DNA from: Cristatella mucedo
Lineage: Eukaryota > Bryozoa > Phylactolaemata > Cristatellidae
Direction: 5' to 3'
Length of the DNA: 64,000 bases
NCBI GenBank assembly: GCA_009760855.2
Contig: WPIO01000052.1
Coordinates: 1,165,001 to 1,229,000 of the forward strand
Each line of letters opens with the position of its first letter. The first letter of the stretch is position 1. A model generated the notes under the pieces. It searched no databases. It was not told where the DNA came from and saw only the letters and a list, made by a program, of their open reading frames with translations. A program made the position numbers and the translations under genes. Positions 10,337 through 48,077 of the stretch are shown here, piece after piece.

Positions 10337-12240
10337 ATAATAATAGTAATGCACTTGATAAAGCACCCTCAAAGAACTCAATCTCTTTCTAAGCACTTTA
10401 CATTTGCTGCAAAGGGAAATGCAATTGAATGGTGAGTAATATCCTGCTTGATAAACAAACAGTATGAATAACATGGCTAGGGGTAACATGCACAGGGTCA
10501 GCATGCAAATGTGGTTATTGGCAGCATGCACAGTGTCAGCACGCAAAAGCACATCAAGGACGAATCACAGGGACCCACTAAATGCTGTCCTAAATAGGTG
10601 TGTTTTAAGTTATTTTTAAATGTGGTCAAGTCAGGGGATGTTCTGATGCAAGTCGGGAGTTCCAGGCTTTGGGAGCATACAAACTAAATGCAAGGTCTCA
10701 AAAGGATTGGAGGTTTGTACGAGGAATTGGTAGACTGATGGATTCCGACAAGCGGGTGGTACGATGCTTGGCCTGGTGGGGGAGTATATCTGACAGATAG
10801 GCTGGAGCCATAGAATGAAGTGACCTAAAAGTGAGCGACAAAACCTTGGAGTCGATCCGTTGCTTGACTGGTAGCCCGTGCAGGTCGGCGAGAAGTGGTG
10901 TAATGTGGCAACTGTAATGCTCACGACAGACAAGCCTAGCCGCAGAGTCTTGCACCAGCTGCAATCGCCTGATCCCACATGCCGGTAGGCCAGCAAGAAG
11001 TGAGTTACAGAAGTCGAGAAGGGATGTCACAAATGCATGGACCAACTTAGACGTAGTGTCCTTATCTAAACAAGCCCGAATTATAGCAATATTATGTAGC
11101 TGAAAGTAGGCAGATTTTACTGTGGAGCTGATGTGGTCGTCTAACGAGAGGTCGCTTTGGAACATGACACCTAGATTTCGAGCTGATTCAACAGGAGATA
11201 TGCTGACAGAGTCAATTTTGAGCGTCAGCCTTTCTAATTTCTGAATCACACTGTGTTCGCCCATAACTAGTAAGTTACTTTTATCATCGTTTAATTTTAG
11301 AAAATTTACTCTAATCCACGTGTGGATGTCATCAATACATGCAGCAAGTGAGTTGAGAGAATTCGAGGTGCTCGAAGGCTGGGAGGGATCAAAGCAAAGG
11401 TACAACTGAGTGTCATCAGCATAGAATGCAGCTGGTGCAAAACTCTGCAGCTACGCTTGTCTGTCGTGAGCATCGCAGTTGCCACATTACTCCACTTCTC
11501 ACCGACCTGCACTGGCTACCAGTCAAGCAACGGATTGACTTCAAGGTTTTGTTGCTCACTTTTAGGTCCCTTCATTCTATGGCTCCAGCCTATCTGTCAG
11601 ATATACTACCCCATCAGGCCAAGCATCGTACCACCCGCTTTTCGGAATCCAACAGTCTAGAAATACCTCATACAAACCTTAAATCCTTTGGAGACCGTGC
11701 ATTTAGTTCGTATGCTCCCAAAGCCTGGAACTCCCTCCCGACCTGCGTCAGAACATCCCCTGACCTGACCACATTTAAAAGGAACCTAAAAACACACCTA
11801 TTTAGGACAGCATTTAGTGGGTCCCTGTGATTCGTCCTTGATGTGCTTTTTCGTGCTGACACTGTGCATGCTGCCACTAACCACATTTGCATGCTGACCC
11901 TGTGCATGTCACCCCCAACCAAATTATTCATTTCGTCGGTTTTTCAAGCATGATTTTACTTACCATTTAATTGCATTTCACTTTACAGCAAATGTAAAGC
12001 GCCTAGAGAGAGATTGAGTTCTCTGAGGGCGCTTTATCAAGTGAATTATTATTATTATTATTATTATTAGAAGTGAAAGCCTAGATTGTGCTTGGCAATC
12101 ACATCAGCAAGAGGGAGAGTATAAACCGTGAAAAGAACCGGACCTAGCACGGAGCCCTGAGGTACTCCATATTTCAGAGGTACCTCGGATGATCTTTGTC
12201 CATTCACGTCAATACTCTGGAGTCTCCCACTGAGATAAGC
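10337..12240 (-). mobile_element. LINE family A, partial copy split by a nested LINE A
   Basis: A minus-strand frame at 10698-11405 reads YLCFDPSQPSS, NDDKSNLLVMGEHSV, RNLGVMFQSDLSLDDHIS and CREHYSCHITPLLADLHGLP, the post-catalytic part of the polyprotein. The reverse transcriptase side resumes at 12073 after the nested element (11427-12067), confirmed by the uninterrupted order in the copy at 31-33 kb. Family A tail at 10337-10420. Confidence 0.85.
11427..12067 (+). mobile_element. LINE family A, young 5'-truncated copy inserted into another LINE A
   Basis: An open frame of 134 codons from 11426 (CREHRSCHITPLLTDLHWLP to NLKTHLFRTAFSGSL) covers the conserved C-terminus. The family tail and an ATT run follow. 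It is flanked by TAGAA at 11422-11426 and 12068-12072, a likely target-site duplication. Confidence 0.88.
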
Positions 12241-12269
12241 AGGATCTCATGAGATACGCAGGCTGTCCA

Positions 12270-12362
12270 ATCAATCAAGCTTCCTTTGCAGTAAATCTAA
12301 AGTGCCTAGAAAGAGATTGGGTTCTTTTAGGATGCTATAACGAATGTATTATTATTACTATC
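12270..12362 (+). mobile_element. LINE family A, 3' tail only
   Basis: Diverged tail (AGTGCCTAGAAAGAGATTGG) ending in ATT repeats. Confidence 0.65.
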
Positions 12363-13689
12363 ATTTTTTTTTATAAGCCTGCTATCCTTTAGCAAAGTGG
12401 CAGCCAGCCTGCGTGTCTAATTGTAAGCTTGCTCGGTGCGTAGGGCTCGGTTCGCATCGTTGGTGAGTGCCAGCAGTTGAGACTGGCCGTGTAACGTTCT
12501 CAAAAAACAGCATCGGTTTTGGCTTGACAAATTGAGGAAGGACCATCTTAGTAAAGGTGCGTCATCTACAGTTAACCCAAGAATGGGCCAGGCCTTGACA
12601 TTGTCAGGGTGGCCAATCAGAAGAGGGCTGAAGGGGCGTGTTGGGCGGCCCAACCCTGACAGACCGCCTCTATTCGGTCGAACGAGAGCCACTGCCAGCA
12701 GGCCCTCGCTTTCCCAGCGCTGCTGCCGCCGAGCGGCTCGGGAGCGAAGCGCGAGGACTTCCTCCCGGCGCCTGGCTCGTTCCCAGGGGCCTCTCACCGG
12801 GTCGTTGTCCACCGCTTAGCCAGCAAAGAAAATACTTCGCGGGTGAATTTGGCTCGTTGCCGGGGCAAAATCGAGTCGATTTTGTCGCCGATTGGCTATT
12901 CGTGCCCCTGCCGAATCCCGTCCGTCCGGCTAGCCCGAGCCTGCAGACGACGGGCTGAGCCTGCTCGGACACCCCTTCCCCACGGTGCCTCGCTTTCGTA
13001 GCGTGGTGGCACTGATTAGGGTACTCTGCTGGAGAAAGGTAAAAGCGGGCGAAACTAGAGAGGCCATTCGTAAACACAAGCTCGTGTGTTTAGAAGTACG
13101 CCCGACATTGCTAGCTAGCCAGGATCGCCTGTCTGCCGCGAGTTCAGAATTAGGACCGGTTGGACGAGGTGCCATCTCTCACATTTCATTTCTAGCGATC
13201 AGGTTGGCATTTCCGAACGCATCGGACAATAGCTGCCTTTTCCTCAGGGACCTGCCAAAAACCATGAGAACGTTGTTATGTTTGCCTTGGCACATCTGCT
13301 GAAGGCATGACTTGCCGCGAAGAAACTGGTTTCTTTAGGTGGGCTTCTTACAATTAGGCATCTTTACCGACCATTCATTCATTTTGTCGGTATTCTGCCA
13401 CGATTTTGTCAGGCTGTAGCTTGCCGCTAAAGCAGCACACACACGGCGACACGCAAACTCCGATGAAGCTTTAACCACCGAATATTCGGCTGGCGCTCGA
13501 AGCCCAACAAGCACACGGCCGTCCACGTTCCAACTGCCCTCCCCATCCGCTCGCCCCTTGTTGCCTGCCACAGGCGGGCTGTAGCACCAAGGACGAACCC
13601 GGCCTGCAACGCCTCGTCAATGGCGAGCTAACGTGCCGCGGCTAAACACCGACACACTATTAGATCATATAAGCTAGGCTTGCTAACTG
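12363..13689. other. GC-rich stretch without a recognised gene
   Basis: 12.4-13.6 kb is GC- and CpG-rich and gives overlapping open frames on both strands (for example 12417-12812 and 12670-13077), none with a family signature. It may be the 5' part of the adjacent hAT element or an unrelated CpG island. Confidence 0.35.
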
Positions 13690-14990
13690 GCTGTGCTATG
13701 ATAACGCAGCAGTCATGTCTGGCCAGTGTTCAGGTGTCCAAAAAAGAACGCCGTCCAGAAATCAGAAGGCAATTTTTGTAAGCAATGATAACCACACCTT
13801 GAACCTGGCAGGAGTTCATGCAGCAAGTCAAGATTACGCTGTCAATGCCATTTGTGGAACAATAGAGAGCACCTACTTATTCTTTTCTACATCAACACTG
13901 AGGTGAAGAGCTGAAGAAATTCTTGGCTATCACTATCAAACGTGACTCTACAACAAGGTGGATTGCAAGAGTGGAGGCTGTGAAAGCTATCAATGACGGA
14001 CTGAACAGCATTGTTGGTCTTCTGGAGCCACTGTCTGTGGACACAAGCGGAGCACTTGAAACAAGAATTAAGGCTGGAAGTCTCCTACATTATATTTTGA
14101 ACTCTCCTACATTATATTTTGAACTAACTTGTATGGCTTACTTGCCATTTTGGTACAGCCCCTTAAGGAATATTGATCGCGTTCAGAAAAAACTGCAGGA
14201 TCCAAAATGAACTTCAAAGACGCCTTATGTGACCTCCACTCTAATATATTAAGTTGCCAAGACTTCGAGAAGCCCCGTGCCAGGAATCACAAGTAAATAC
14301 CAAAGGCAGATGTGAATTGAGGAGAGTTGCAGTTGAACTAAGAATCAGCCGAAGGACACTGATGCCTGGAGAACTCTCTCGAGATATTTTGTCTCATGGC
14401 AGAGATTTCAAGAATCCTGCAGAACAGCATAAGTATCTTCGACAAGAAATTACGACTAGGATTTCCCGGCTCACAGATTTTAATGCCACATTTGGTTTCT
14501 TGCTGGAAGTTGAGAAGCCTTTGAAGACACTTGACCAGACCAAACTCTGATGGCAATGTCTATAACTTGGATGCTTCTATTGTTCAGACATTGATGGAAC
14601 AGATCTATACAGCGAAATATGTGACTGTAAAATGCTTCTTGCCCCACGTCACCACTCGGCACTAAAGACACCGCTGAAACTCGTGTCTTTAATTGTCAAT
14701 TATGATAATGTGATATGATACGATCAGAAGGTTTTTCCAAATTTGGGAGTTGATTGCGAGTTATTTTCACCATAGGTGTATCAGTTGCCAGTTACAAACG
14801 TTCCTTTAGCAAGCTGAAGACAATCCTGTCATATCTGAGAAAATTAAGAGGGTAAGATCGACTCCCCGCTTTGGCATTTTTAAGCATAGAGAAAAAACTT
14901 GAAAATATTTACTTTCAAATTGCAATAGACCAGTTTTCCACGTTCGAGGCCAGCAAATTCAACTTTAAGCTTGATAGCCACCATGTAACC
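13690..14990 (+). pseudogene. hAT-superfamily transposase (ZMYM1/DUF4371-like), decayed
   Basis: The frame begins LCYDNAAVMSGQCSGVQKR, the hAT motif around the first catalytic Asp (GxxYDNAxxM). DNHTLNLAGVHAASQ, STTRWIARVEAVKAINDG and FWYSPLRNIDRVQKKLQDP follow. The C-terminal dimerisation region YKRSFSKLKTILSYLRK ... LPALAFLSIEKKLENI lies at about 14790-14960. Several frameshifts and stops break it, and a 22-bp duplication sits at 14081-14124. The N-terminal zinc finger and terminal inverted repeats were not found. The element is inactive. Confidence 0.85.
14081..14124. repeat. 22-bp tandem duplication inside the hAT pseudogene
   Basis: Two consecutive copies of a 22-bp unit containing CTCCTACATTATATTTTGAA; a small post-insertion duplication. 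Confidence 0.9.
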
Positions 14991-15394
14991 TTTACTACAG
15001 TTAATAACACTGTCTCGATTCGATATGCCTGCTTAGCGAGTTTTTTGCATTTCTTCTGCGGTGAAGCTATTTTGTAGCAATATTTGACAAGGGGAGAGGG
15101 CGCGCCATTTGTAGCTGTGTCCCCGGGCGCCGAAAGGTCTCACGAATGCGTCAACAGGGCGCCTCCAGTAAACGAGTTGAGCAAACGACGGGGTGTGCTC
15201 GGTGCAGAGATGAATCCGCTCGGTGATCGTGGTTACATGCTTAATTTCAAAGACTGCAGAAAGCGTAAAGGCAGCAAGTAAGTAGCGGAAAGGCAATAAT
15301 TGGCACGGCCAAGCGCCTAGTTAGAAGTAATCCAGGTGGGAAGACCTCGCCGACGTTTGAGGCAGCTACTCAGGAATGCTGAACGGGGCGTGTC
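14991..15394. other. Non-coding stretch, possible 3' end of the hAT element
   Basis: Includes the motifs GGGAGAGGGCGCGCCATTTG and CCGGGCGCCG near 15090-15135, of a type seen at hAT ends, but no matching left terminus was found. Confidence 0.3.
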
Positions 15395-15870
15395 AGGAGG
15401 CTTTATCGCCAGTCATACTTCTTCGGGTGGGTCCACGAGCGTCGACAACCTTTCCATAGCCCAGTGCCACATCGTGCCCCTTCCGTCTGAGCTTTGCTGG
15501 CTCCCTATCAAATATCGAATCGACTTCAAGATCCTCTCGTGGCCTACAGATCGCTTCACTCGCTCACACCTGCCTAGACCTATCCGATCTGTTCCCGTGA
15601 GCTTCGCGTGTTTACCATCGCAGGTTCATTGCACGTCACTAGCAAGTCATACCTACTAACTGGTGGTTCTGAGTATCTTCATGTATGTTTCAGTTCTCTG
15701 GCCTTAGCATGTTACTTGTTTGATGTTCCACGCCTGTCTAAGCATGATACCGTGCATACCGCTGGCCGTGGGTTATATCTGCTTAAAGTTGTAAAGTGCC
15801 TAGATACATATTTAGTTCTCTCTTGGCGGTGTAAAAAAGACCTTTTATCATTATGGTAATTGCATACTTC
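15395..15870 (+). mobile_element. LINE family C, 3' fragment
   Basis: Encodes CWLPIKYRIDFKILS, a degraded form of the WLPVKQRIDFKVLSLTFRSLH block. The tail AAAGTGCCTAGATACATATTT and a GGTGTAAAAAAGA end follow. Confidence 0.65.
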
Positions 15871-16402
15871 CAAAATCAGCTAATCCGGCGTCCTTTGTTC
15901 ACACAGGAATGTCAGATCAGCTAATGGGCACAGCGCTCGTCGCAGGCTGTTGAACAGGGTCGCCAGCGCCAGCGTGTGTTTATATATACGTTAAATAGAC
16001 TCACTTTTAGTTATATTTTAGCTTAGGATTTAGGAACTTGGGTTTAGCTTTTATTGGTTGCATGTTTTGGGTTTTAAGGCTTATGGTTTACTGATTAGAT
16101 TTTGTATTTTTTCGGTTTGGGTCTTGGCATTTAGGTATTAGAGAGAAACTCGATGTTGAAAATATAATTAAAAAAATGCTTATTTAACGTTAATAAATAA
16201 GCATACGCCAACAACCATGTGGAACAGCCTGCTATGAGCACTGTGCCCATGACAGACCTGACATTGATGCATGAATAAAGGACGCCGTATTAGCTGTCCA
16301 AACATGGAATAAGGCGGTAGAATTTCGACTTTGGCTTGACAATTGACCAGCCCCCGTAGTCGAAGTGGGTCTCTGCCGAAAGTCCACATTAATAGGGCGA
16401 AT
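15871..16402. other. AT-rich non-coding stretch
   Basis: Includes a run of imperfect GGGTTTAGG/TTAGGATTTAGG-like words at 16020-16140, reminiscent of degenerate telomere-like or T/G-rich sequence but irregular. No coding signal. Confidence 0.4.
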
Positions 16403-16550
16403 GTTATATATAATTTATTTGTATAGCGCCCTAAGACAACTTAATTCCTATTCAGGCGCTTCACATATGCCACAGGGCTCGAGCCCACGACCTCGGCCAG
16501 ACCTTAGTCGGGGCGAGCACCTTAACTAGTGGGCCAAACCAGCTCGGTGT
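16403..16550 (-). mobile_element. SINE family 2 (tRNA-derived, LINE-like tail)
   Basis: The minus strand carries a tRNA-like head with A-box and the B-box GGGCTCGAGCCC. A tail resembling the LINE family A 3' end follows (GAAGCGCCTGAATAGGAATT, then GGGCGCTATACAAAT). Confidence 0.8.
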
Positions 16551-16665
16551 GTTGTCGATTGATATCAAAAGGTGCACCTTAACTCAAGAATGATGCTGGC
16601 ACACTTTGGGGCTAATCAAACTGTGAGGAGCTTCGATCTCACTGGCTTAGCCTAACAAGCATCAC

Positions 16666-16840
16666 GGTGAGCCGTGATGGTACACTGGGTAAGGCGGTTG
16701 CTTTCATGACCTCGGCCGGAAGTCGTGGGTTCGATTCCTGCGGTGGGCGATCTTTTATCGCCACTGCAAGCGGTGGTGATAGCCGTCAAGTCTCTTCTGT
16801 CGCTATACAAAAAGAGGCCGCCTAATCAGCTATGATTTAT
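16666..16840 (+). mobile_element. SINE family 1, well preserved
   Basis: Head GAGCCGTGATGGTACACTGG, B-box GGTTCGATTCC, the TCGCCACTGCAAGCGGTGGT hairpin and the AATCAGCTATGATTTA end. Confidence 0.85.
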
Positions 16841-17094
16841 TATCTATTATTATCTCGTGCCAGTAGAAAGCAGATCCATATCGAATATCACCCATTCCAG
16901 TAAGCCTCCCAAGGGTTACCTGATTCGACGCCTATCTCATGTCACCGCCTCAGCAACCTCAGTGAATGCCGTCATGCTTGGTTGGCAAGGCAGCAGTAGG
17001 CCTTCTTCTTGACCAGTCTCATGTGCTCGAAAACTCTTAAAATCGGCCAGTCACGAAGATTACAAATGTCGTTTGCATATTCATGCGTTTGTGG

Positions 17095-17675
17095 CATCCG
17101 GTCTCGACCTTTGTAACTCGAAGGTTATTCGGTCTGTGCAACAGGTAGCTTACAGCTGGTGCAAAATACCTTCATCCTAGGCTTGCCTATCGTGAAAGTC
17201 GAAACTGCCACAGTGAACCACTTTTCACCGACCTGTTGAGTGGCTTCCTGTTTAACAGCGTATAGCGTAGCTCCATTAGGTCCGTTGCTCTCGCTCCGGC
17301 GAATCACCCATCCGAATTACTTCCTATGCTTCAGGCTAGCCATTATACCACACTCTTCTGACTCAAGCCGTGTAGCTATATTCTCTAGCCAATCTCAAGT
17401 TCTTTGGTGTCTTGAGTTCGCACGCTCAGAAAGCCTGGAAATTGTTTCCGATTAACGTCACGACATCTCCTGACATGACATTAAAAAAACTGAAAAGCAC
17501 CTGTTCCTCACATCATTTGCTAGGTCCGTATGAATTGCCCTTTATTAGCTTTTGCCTGCTGACACCGTGCACGTTACCAATAACCAATTGCCATGCTTCC
17601 TTTGCAGCATATGTTAAGTGCTAGAAAGAGATTTATTTCTCCGAGGTGCTATAAAATGTCTATTATTATTATTTA
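17095..17675 (+). mobile_element. LINE family A-like, old 3' half
   Basis: Degraded versions of the ACAGCTGGTGCAAAA...CGACCTG...TGGCTTCCTGTT block, the post-stop region and a tail ending in ATT repeats. Many frame breaks. Confidence 0.65.
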
Positions 17676-18772
17676 ATCGCAGAGGCAATGTAAAACCAAG
17701 GTGAGATGATTGCCAACTACATCGATGCGGCCAGTCGGCAATACAAAATAGCCTTAGGCTACAGCTGCAGCTACTCGTAGCCGGCAAGGCAGCGTCTGCA
17801 CAGGTTTCGGCGAACAAGAAGAGTCAGTTGGTCCTAGTCTATTCCCGGCGATCCGCAAGTAATTCTACTCATTGCCTTGCTCTCTTCCGACCTTTTCCTA
17901 CTCGTATATCTAGCCTCGTTCGAGGTTGGCCTTTCGCCGCCGTGTCCTACCTGGCACGAGCAGAACAGTAGGGCTCGACTCGAGTCCCCCTCCCACTTCC
18001 GACCAGTCTACGGTGCAGGACAAGAGCCGTTTCGTCGGTCCACTTTGCGGCGGCACACTGCAGCGTCTAGTCGCTAGTTCAGGCATCTCGGGCTGAAAGG
18101 CGCCGGCTCTCGTTCTCAGCGCAGGGCAGCGCTCTGCACGAGCAGCTGATCAGCACAGCTGTAATTGTGACTCAAACGGCTGCAGCGAATTCCGGATCCT
18201 GCTGCTACGGCAACGAGGCCGAGTTGCACACGTCAAGCTGGCACGCAGATCAAGGCGTCGGCTGCCGCTGGCTCGCTAGGTGCTGGCTAGGATTATAGCT
18301 AGTGCTGGCTGGCTCGCCAGGTGGCTCGCTAGGAGCCGGTGGTGCTGGATGCTGGTTTGCCCGTGCTGCGTGTATCAATGCCAGCGCCACGGTGCGCAGC
18401 AGCAGCATCAGCAGCATCTCCGGAGCAACGCTTCCGCTGCGGCCACACACTCGGCCCCCTCCCCAGCCTCCCGGAGTCGGTGCAGGTGCAGGATTGAGGC
18501 TTTAGAGGGGAAGGGGGCACTTCCAGAGCGATCTCGACTCGCTCGAACGTTGCCAGCCAGCGCTTCAGGTGCAGCGGCGTCTGCACTGGCGCACAGCTGC
18601 GAGCCCCGCGGCTGCCGCGGTGCAACGCTGCCTGCCACTAGCCGTTCGTTCACTCGCACAGCATTGGTGTGGCTAGCTGGTCTTCTGTCCGACCAGCACT
18701 TCCGGACCGCTGCGTCGAATGTCATCATCGCTGGCCTGCCGGATGCTGTGGCTGTGACCGCAGCTCGAGCGT
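17676..18772. other. Region downstream of the TRIT1 stop, includes presumed 3' UTR
   Basis: GC-rich from about 18100 upward, with CAG-type trinucleotides near 18400. No AATAAA is evident close to the TRIT1 stop on the minus strand. Open frames at 18250-18770 are composition artefacts. Confidence 0.4.
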
Positions 18773-43474
<24,702 letters not shown>

Positions 43475-44034
43475 GCTACGCCTGGCCTTCAGGAGTTCGC
43501 GAATTAATGGGTTCGTTGTAACAAGGTGGAGGATTGCACTTGCTCGGGCCTGACCCGTGATAGTGAGTAAAAATACTGAGCTTATCGTTTTCAGTATAAC
43601 TTTGAGGTTAATTTTCACTATATTGCCTGCAATCAATCACTTAGATTTCCTTTGGTAATAGTCGTAATTTATCTATCTCCGCCGATTTACGCGTGTAGTC
43701 GAGTTCAAGTGAGCTACCTAATAGCTGTTCAGCGTAAATCGTGACTTTCGTCCCCCACGGTAGTTATTTTTCCAAGAGTTGTTTAATTTCACTCGTAGTT
43801 CTTGGAAGACTAGCGTGGGGCCTGCCAACCCACGGCTTATATTATAATAGACCTCGAGCTCTCGGGCGTTTTACTGCTTTGGCTGGACATTTAGCTCCAC
43901 GTTCGATTGTAGTACAAGCGATTTGTAACTTACTTAAAGCCTGCTTGATGTTGGTTTCGTGAGTGCGCGGGTCGTGCGTTCGACAGCAGGCTGATCGGCC
44001 TTCTACGGACTGGGGTTTTGACACTGCCAACGCC
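43475..44034. promoter_or_regulatory. Presumed TRIT1 5' UTR and promoter region
   Basis: Sequence upstream of the first TRIT1 ATG. No TATA box or clear CpG island is visible; assigned by position only. Confidence 0.3.
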
Positions 44035-44178
44035 CCTGGGACCTAGCCCAGGGGTAAAGTGCTAGCTGTTTGTTATAAAGGTCGTGGGTTCGAATCCTTC
44101 AGTGCCACAGCGTGCGGTGTTAATAGCTTTTAAAGCACTTCTGTTGCTATTTAAGTTAGGCTATAAGTAAGCTGACCT
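44035..44178 (+). mobile_element. SINE family 1, diverged
   Basis: B-box GGTTCGAATCC with AAGGTCGTGG before it, a reduced body, and TTAATAGCTTTTAAAGCACT and ATAAGTAAGCT endings related to the family. Confidence 0.6.
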
Positions 44179-44214
44179 TTTATTTACTTCTTTACCTTCT
44201 GCTAGCCTTCTTGG

Positions 44215-44335
44215 CGATGCTCGCCCAATCCAAGGCCTGGCCGAGGTCGTGGGCTCGAGCCCCGTGGCACATATGAAGTGCCTGAATGCAGATTAAGTTC
44301 TCTTAGGGTGCTATACCAATGAATTATATTTAATA
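44215..44335 (+). mobile_element. SINE family 2, 5'-truncated
   Basis: GGTCGTGGGCTCGAGCCCCG (B-box), then GTGCCTGAATGCAGATTAAG and the TTAGGGTGCTATACCAATGA tail. Confidence 0.78.
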
Positions 44336-45918
<1,583 letters not shown>

Positions 45919-47279
45919 GTCCTCAGTCCCCCACCCAACTGATCCCTCCAGCCACCTGCTGCATTGCTTCAAGTCAGGTTGATTTAAATGGTGTTAGTAG
46001 CCTTGCCACAGTCACCAGAGTACAGAAGTAACGGTGTGCTAACGATGCAAGCTGGCTGTGATTGTATCCCTTTGTCTAGCTGCAGCAGCCAGGCGATTTA
46101 GTACTTGAGGCAATGCAAATCGGCCGTGATGATGCCACATCCAAGATTGTACCAACTTTTGGCGCTTCGAAGGGTGGCACTGACGAATCAAGCCATAAGT
46201 CTCGTGCTTACAGTTATAGCTGCTGCCCTCACCACTACCTGAAAATTATTCGTGCCGTTTAGCTTGTAGCGTAATGTCTCTCCATCTGCAACTCCACAAA
46301 GCTACACAGACTAAGTGGGTATTCACAGAAGAGTTTTCTATTGAGCACTAAAAGCCTAAGCTGGTTTCGGTATGCATTCGGTAGCCAACAGGCTTCATCA
46401 CTTTCAACATAAGTAACGCTCTGCAACCAGTAATTCCCTGTGTTTTTTCGGCTCTGCTGCTGTAGTGCAACAGTTGCAGCACTTGCCTTGGTGGGTCAGC
46501 AAGTGCATGCTGATGTTAAAGCTCTGGCCTAGCAGGCAATGGAAAACTGAGCAGAATTGTGCCCCCAAGCTAATTAGTCTGTACATTAGCATATTGTGGA
46601 TTCGATTGTTCCCCTGAATCTGGCCTTCGGGCAGCAGTCAGCTGCTTGATTTAGACTCGAGTTCATCAAAGGCATGCATGCAGGCACCAACGTGCTCCAC
46701 CTTGGCAGTGGCTGCAGTATGTTAAGAGTTGCACTGGCCCTTAGACTTTGGTCAGGTTCCTGCCTAGCAACCGACTATTAAAGTAATATGCCGGCAAGTA
46801 CTTGACATTAATAAAACCAGAGGGAGCGCCCGGTGCTGTGGTCTGCTGCAGTGTGCTACCTTGATTTATTGGCACTCGTGCAGTAGCAGGCAGCAACCAG
46901 CAATAGTGATGTCGGCAGCAGCGGTGGCTGCAGTAGCAGTACCGACAGCAGCAAGCACGGTAGCACCAGTGGTGACAGCAACGGTGACGGCAGCTCCAGC
47001 TGCAGCCATTCATAGATGCTTCTGGCTTCCACTTGCTGTGTTCCTTAGAAGGAAGACGAATATCGAGACGCGTTGTATGCGCACTGCCGGCTGGCCTTGC
47101 GATGCTACAATGGCTGTCTACTGTCCACGGATCCGATCTTCAAATCAGACAATTCATTGTGTTAGCCGATGGTGTTTGTTTACCAAGGACGCAGAGTTGT
47201 AAAAAGTAAAAAGTGGTTGATTGGGTAGCCTCATTTCGGTAGCAACAGTGGTACCACGGCAGTTGTCACCCACTTGCAG
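45919..47279. other. Intergenic stretch with a short LINE B 3' end
   Basis: A minus-strand LINE B 3' end lies at 46262-46402. The rest, including a GCA/CAG-rich patch at 46910-47010, has no supported gene. Confidence 0.45.
46262..46402 (-). mobile_element. LINE family B, 3' end only
   Basis: Plus-strand words CTGCAACTCCACAAAGCTAC, AAGTGGGTATT and GGTATGCATTCGGTAGCCAA parallel the 3' ends at 4050-4150 and 33.77-33.88 kb. Confidence 0.7.
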
Positions 47280-47349
47280 TTTGCAGCAAATAATTGCCTG
47301 CTGTGGGGCTTGTACCCACAACCTGGTCGTGAGGGGTGAGCACCAGTGG

Positions 47350-48077
47350 ATGACCACGTCCAAGTTGGTCCATGCATTCGTGACATCCCGTCTCGACTTC
47401 TGCAACTCACTGCTTACTGGCCTACCGGCATGTGCGATCAGGCGATCGCAGCTGGTGCAAAACTCGGCAGCTAGGCTTGTCTGTCGTGAGCTTCGCAGTT
47501 GCCACATTACTCCACTTCTCGCCGACCTGCACTGGCTACCAGTCAAGCAATGGATTGACTTCAAGGTTTTGTCGCTCACTTTTAGGTCCCTTCATTCTAT
47601 TGCTCCAGCCTATCTCTCAGATATGCTACCCCATCAGGCCAAGCATCGTACCACCCGCTTTTCGGAATCCAACAGTCTAGAAATACCTCGTACAAACCTT
47701 AAATCCTTTGGAGACCGTGTGTTTAGTTCGTATGCTTTCAAAGCGTGCAACTCCCTCCCGACCTGCGTCAGAACATCCCCTGACCTGACCACATTTATAA
47801 GGAACTTAAAAACACACCTATTTAGGACAGCATTTAGTGGGTCCCTGTGATTCGTCCTTGATGTGCTTATGCGTGCTGACACTGTGCATGCTGCCACTAA
47901 CTACATTTGCATGCTGACCCTGTGCATGTCACCCCTAACCATATTATTCATTTCGTTTGTTTTTCAAGCATGATTTTACTTACCATTCAATTGCATTTCT
48001 TTTTGCAGCAAATGTAAAGCGCCTAGAAAGAGATTGAGTTCTCTGAGGGTGCTTTATCAAGTGCATTATTATTATTG
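47350..48077 (+). mobile_element. LINE family A, young 5'-truncated copy
   Basis: A frame through 47850 reads KLVHAFVTSRLDFCNSLLTG, CRELRSCHITPLLADLHWLP, KVLSLTFRSLHSIAPAYLSD and FRTAFSGSL. The tail AAATGTAAAGCGCCTAGAAA and an ATT run at 48065-48077 follow. Preceded at 47280-47345 by a tRNA-like fragment on the minus strand. Confidence 0.88.

Noticed and set aside
12417-13077. Protein-coding gene in the GC-rich 12.4-13.1 kb stretch
   Set aside because: Overlapping open frames on both strands with no family motif or consistent splice structure; GC content alone explains them.
43475-43636. N-terminal extension of TRIT1 upstream of the ATG
   Set aside because: The frame is open but lacks an ATG; a non-ATG start would be needed, so the ATG at 43474 was preferred.
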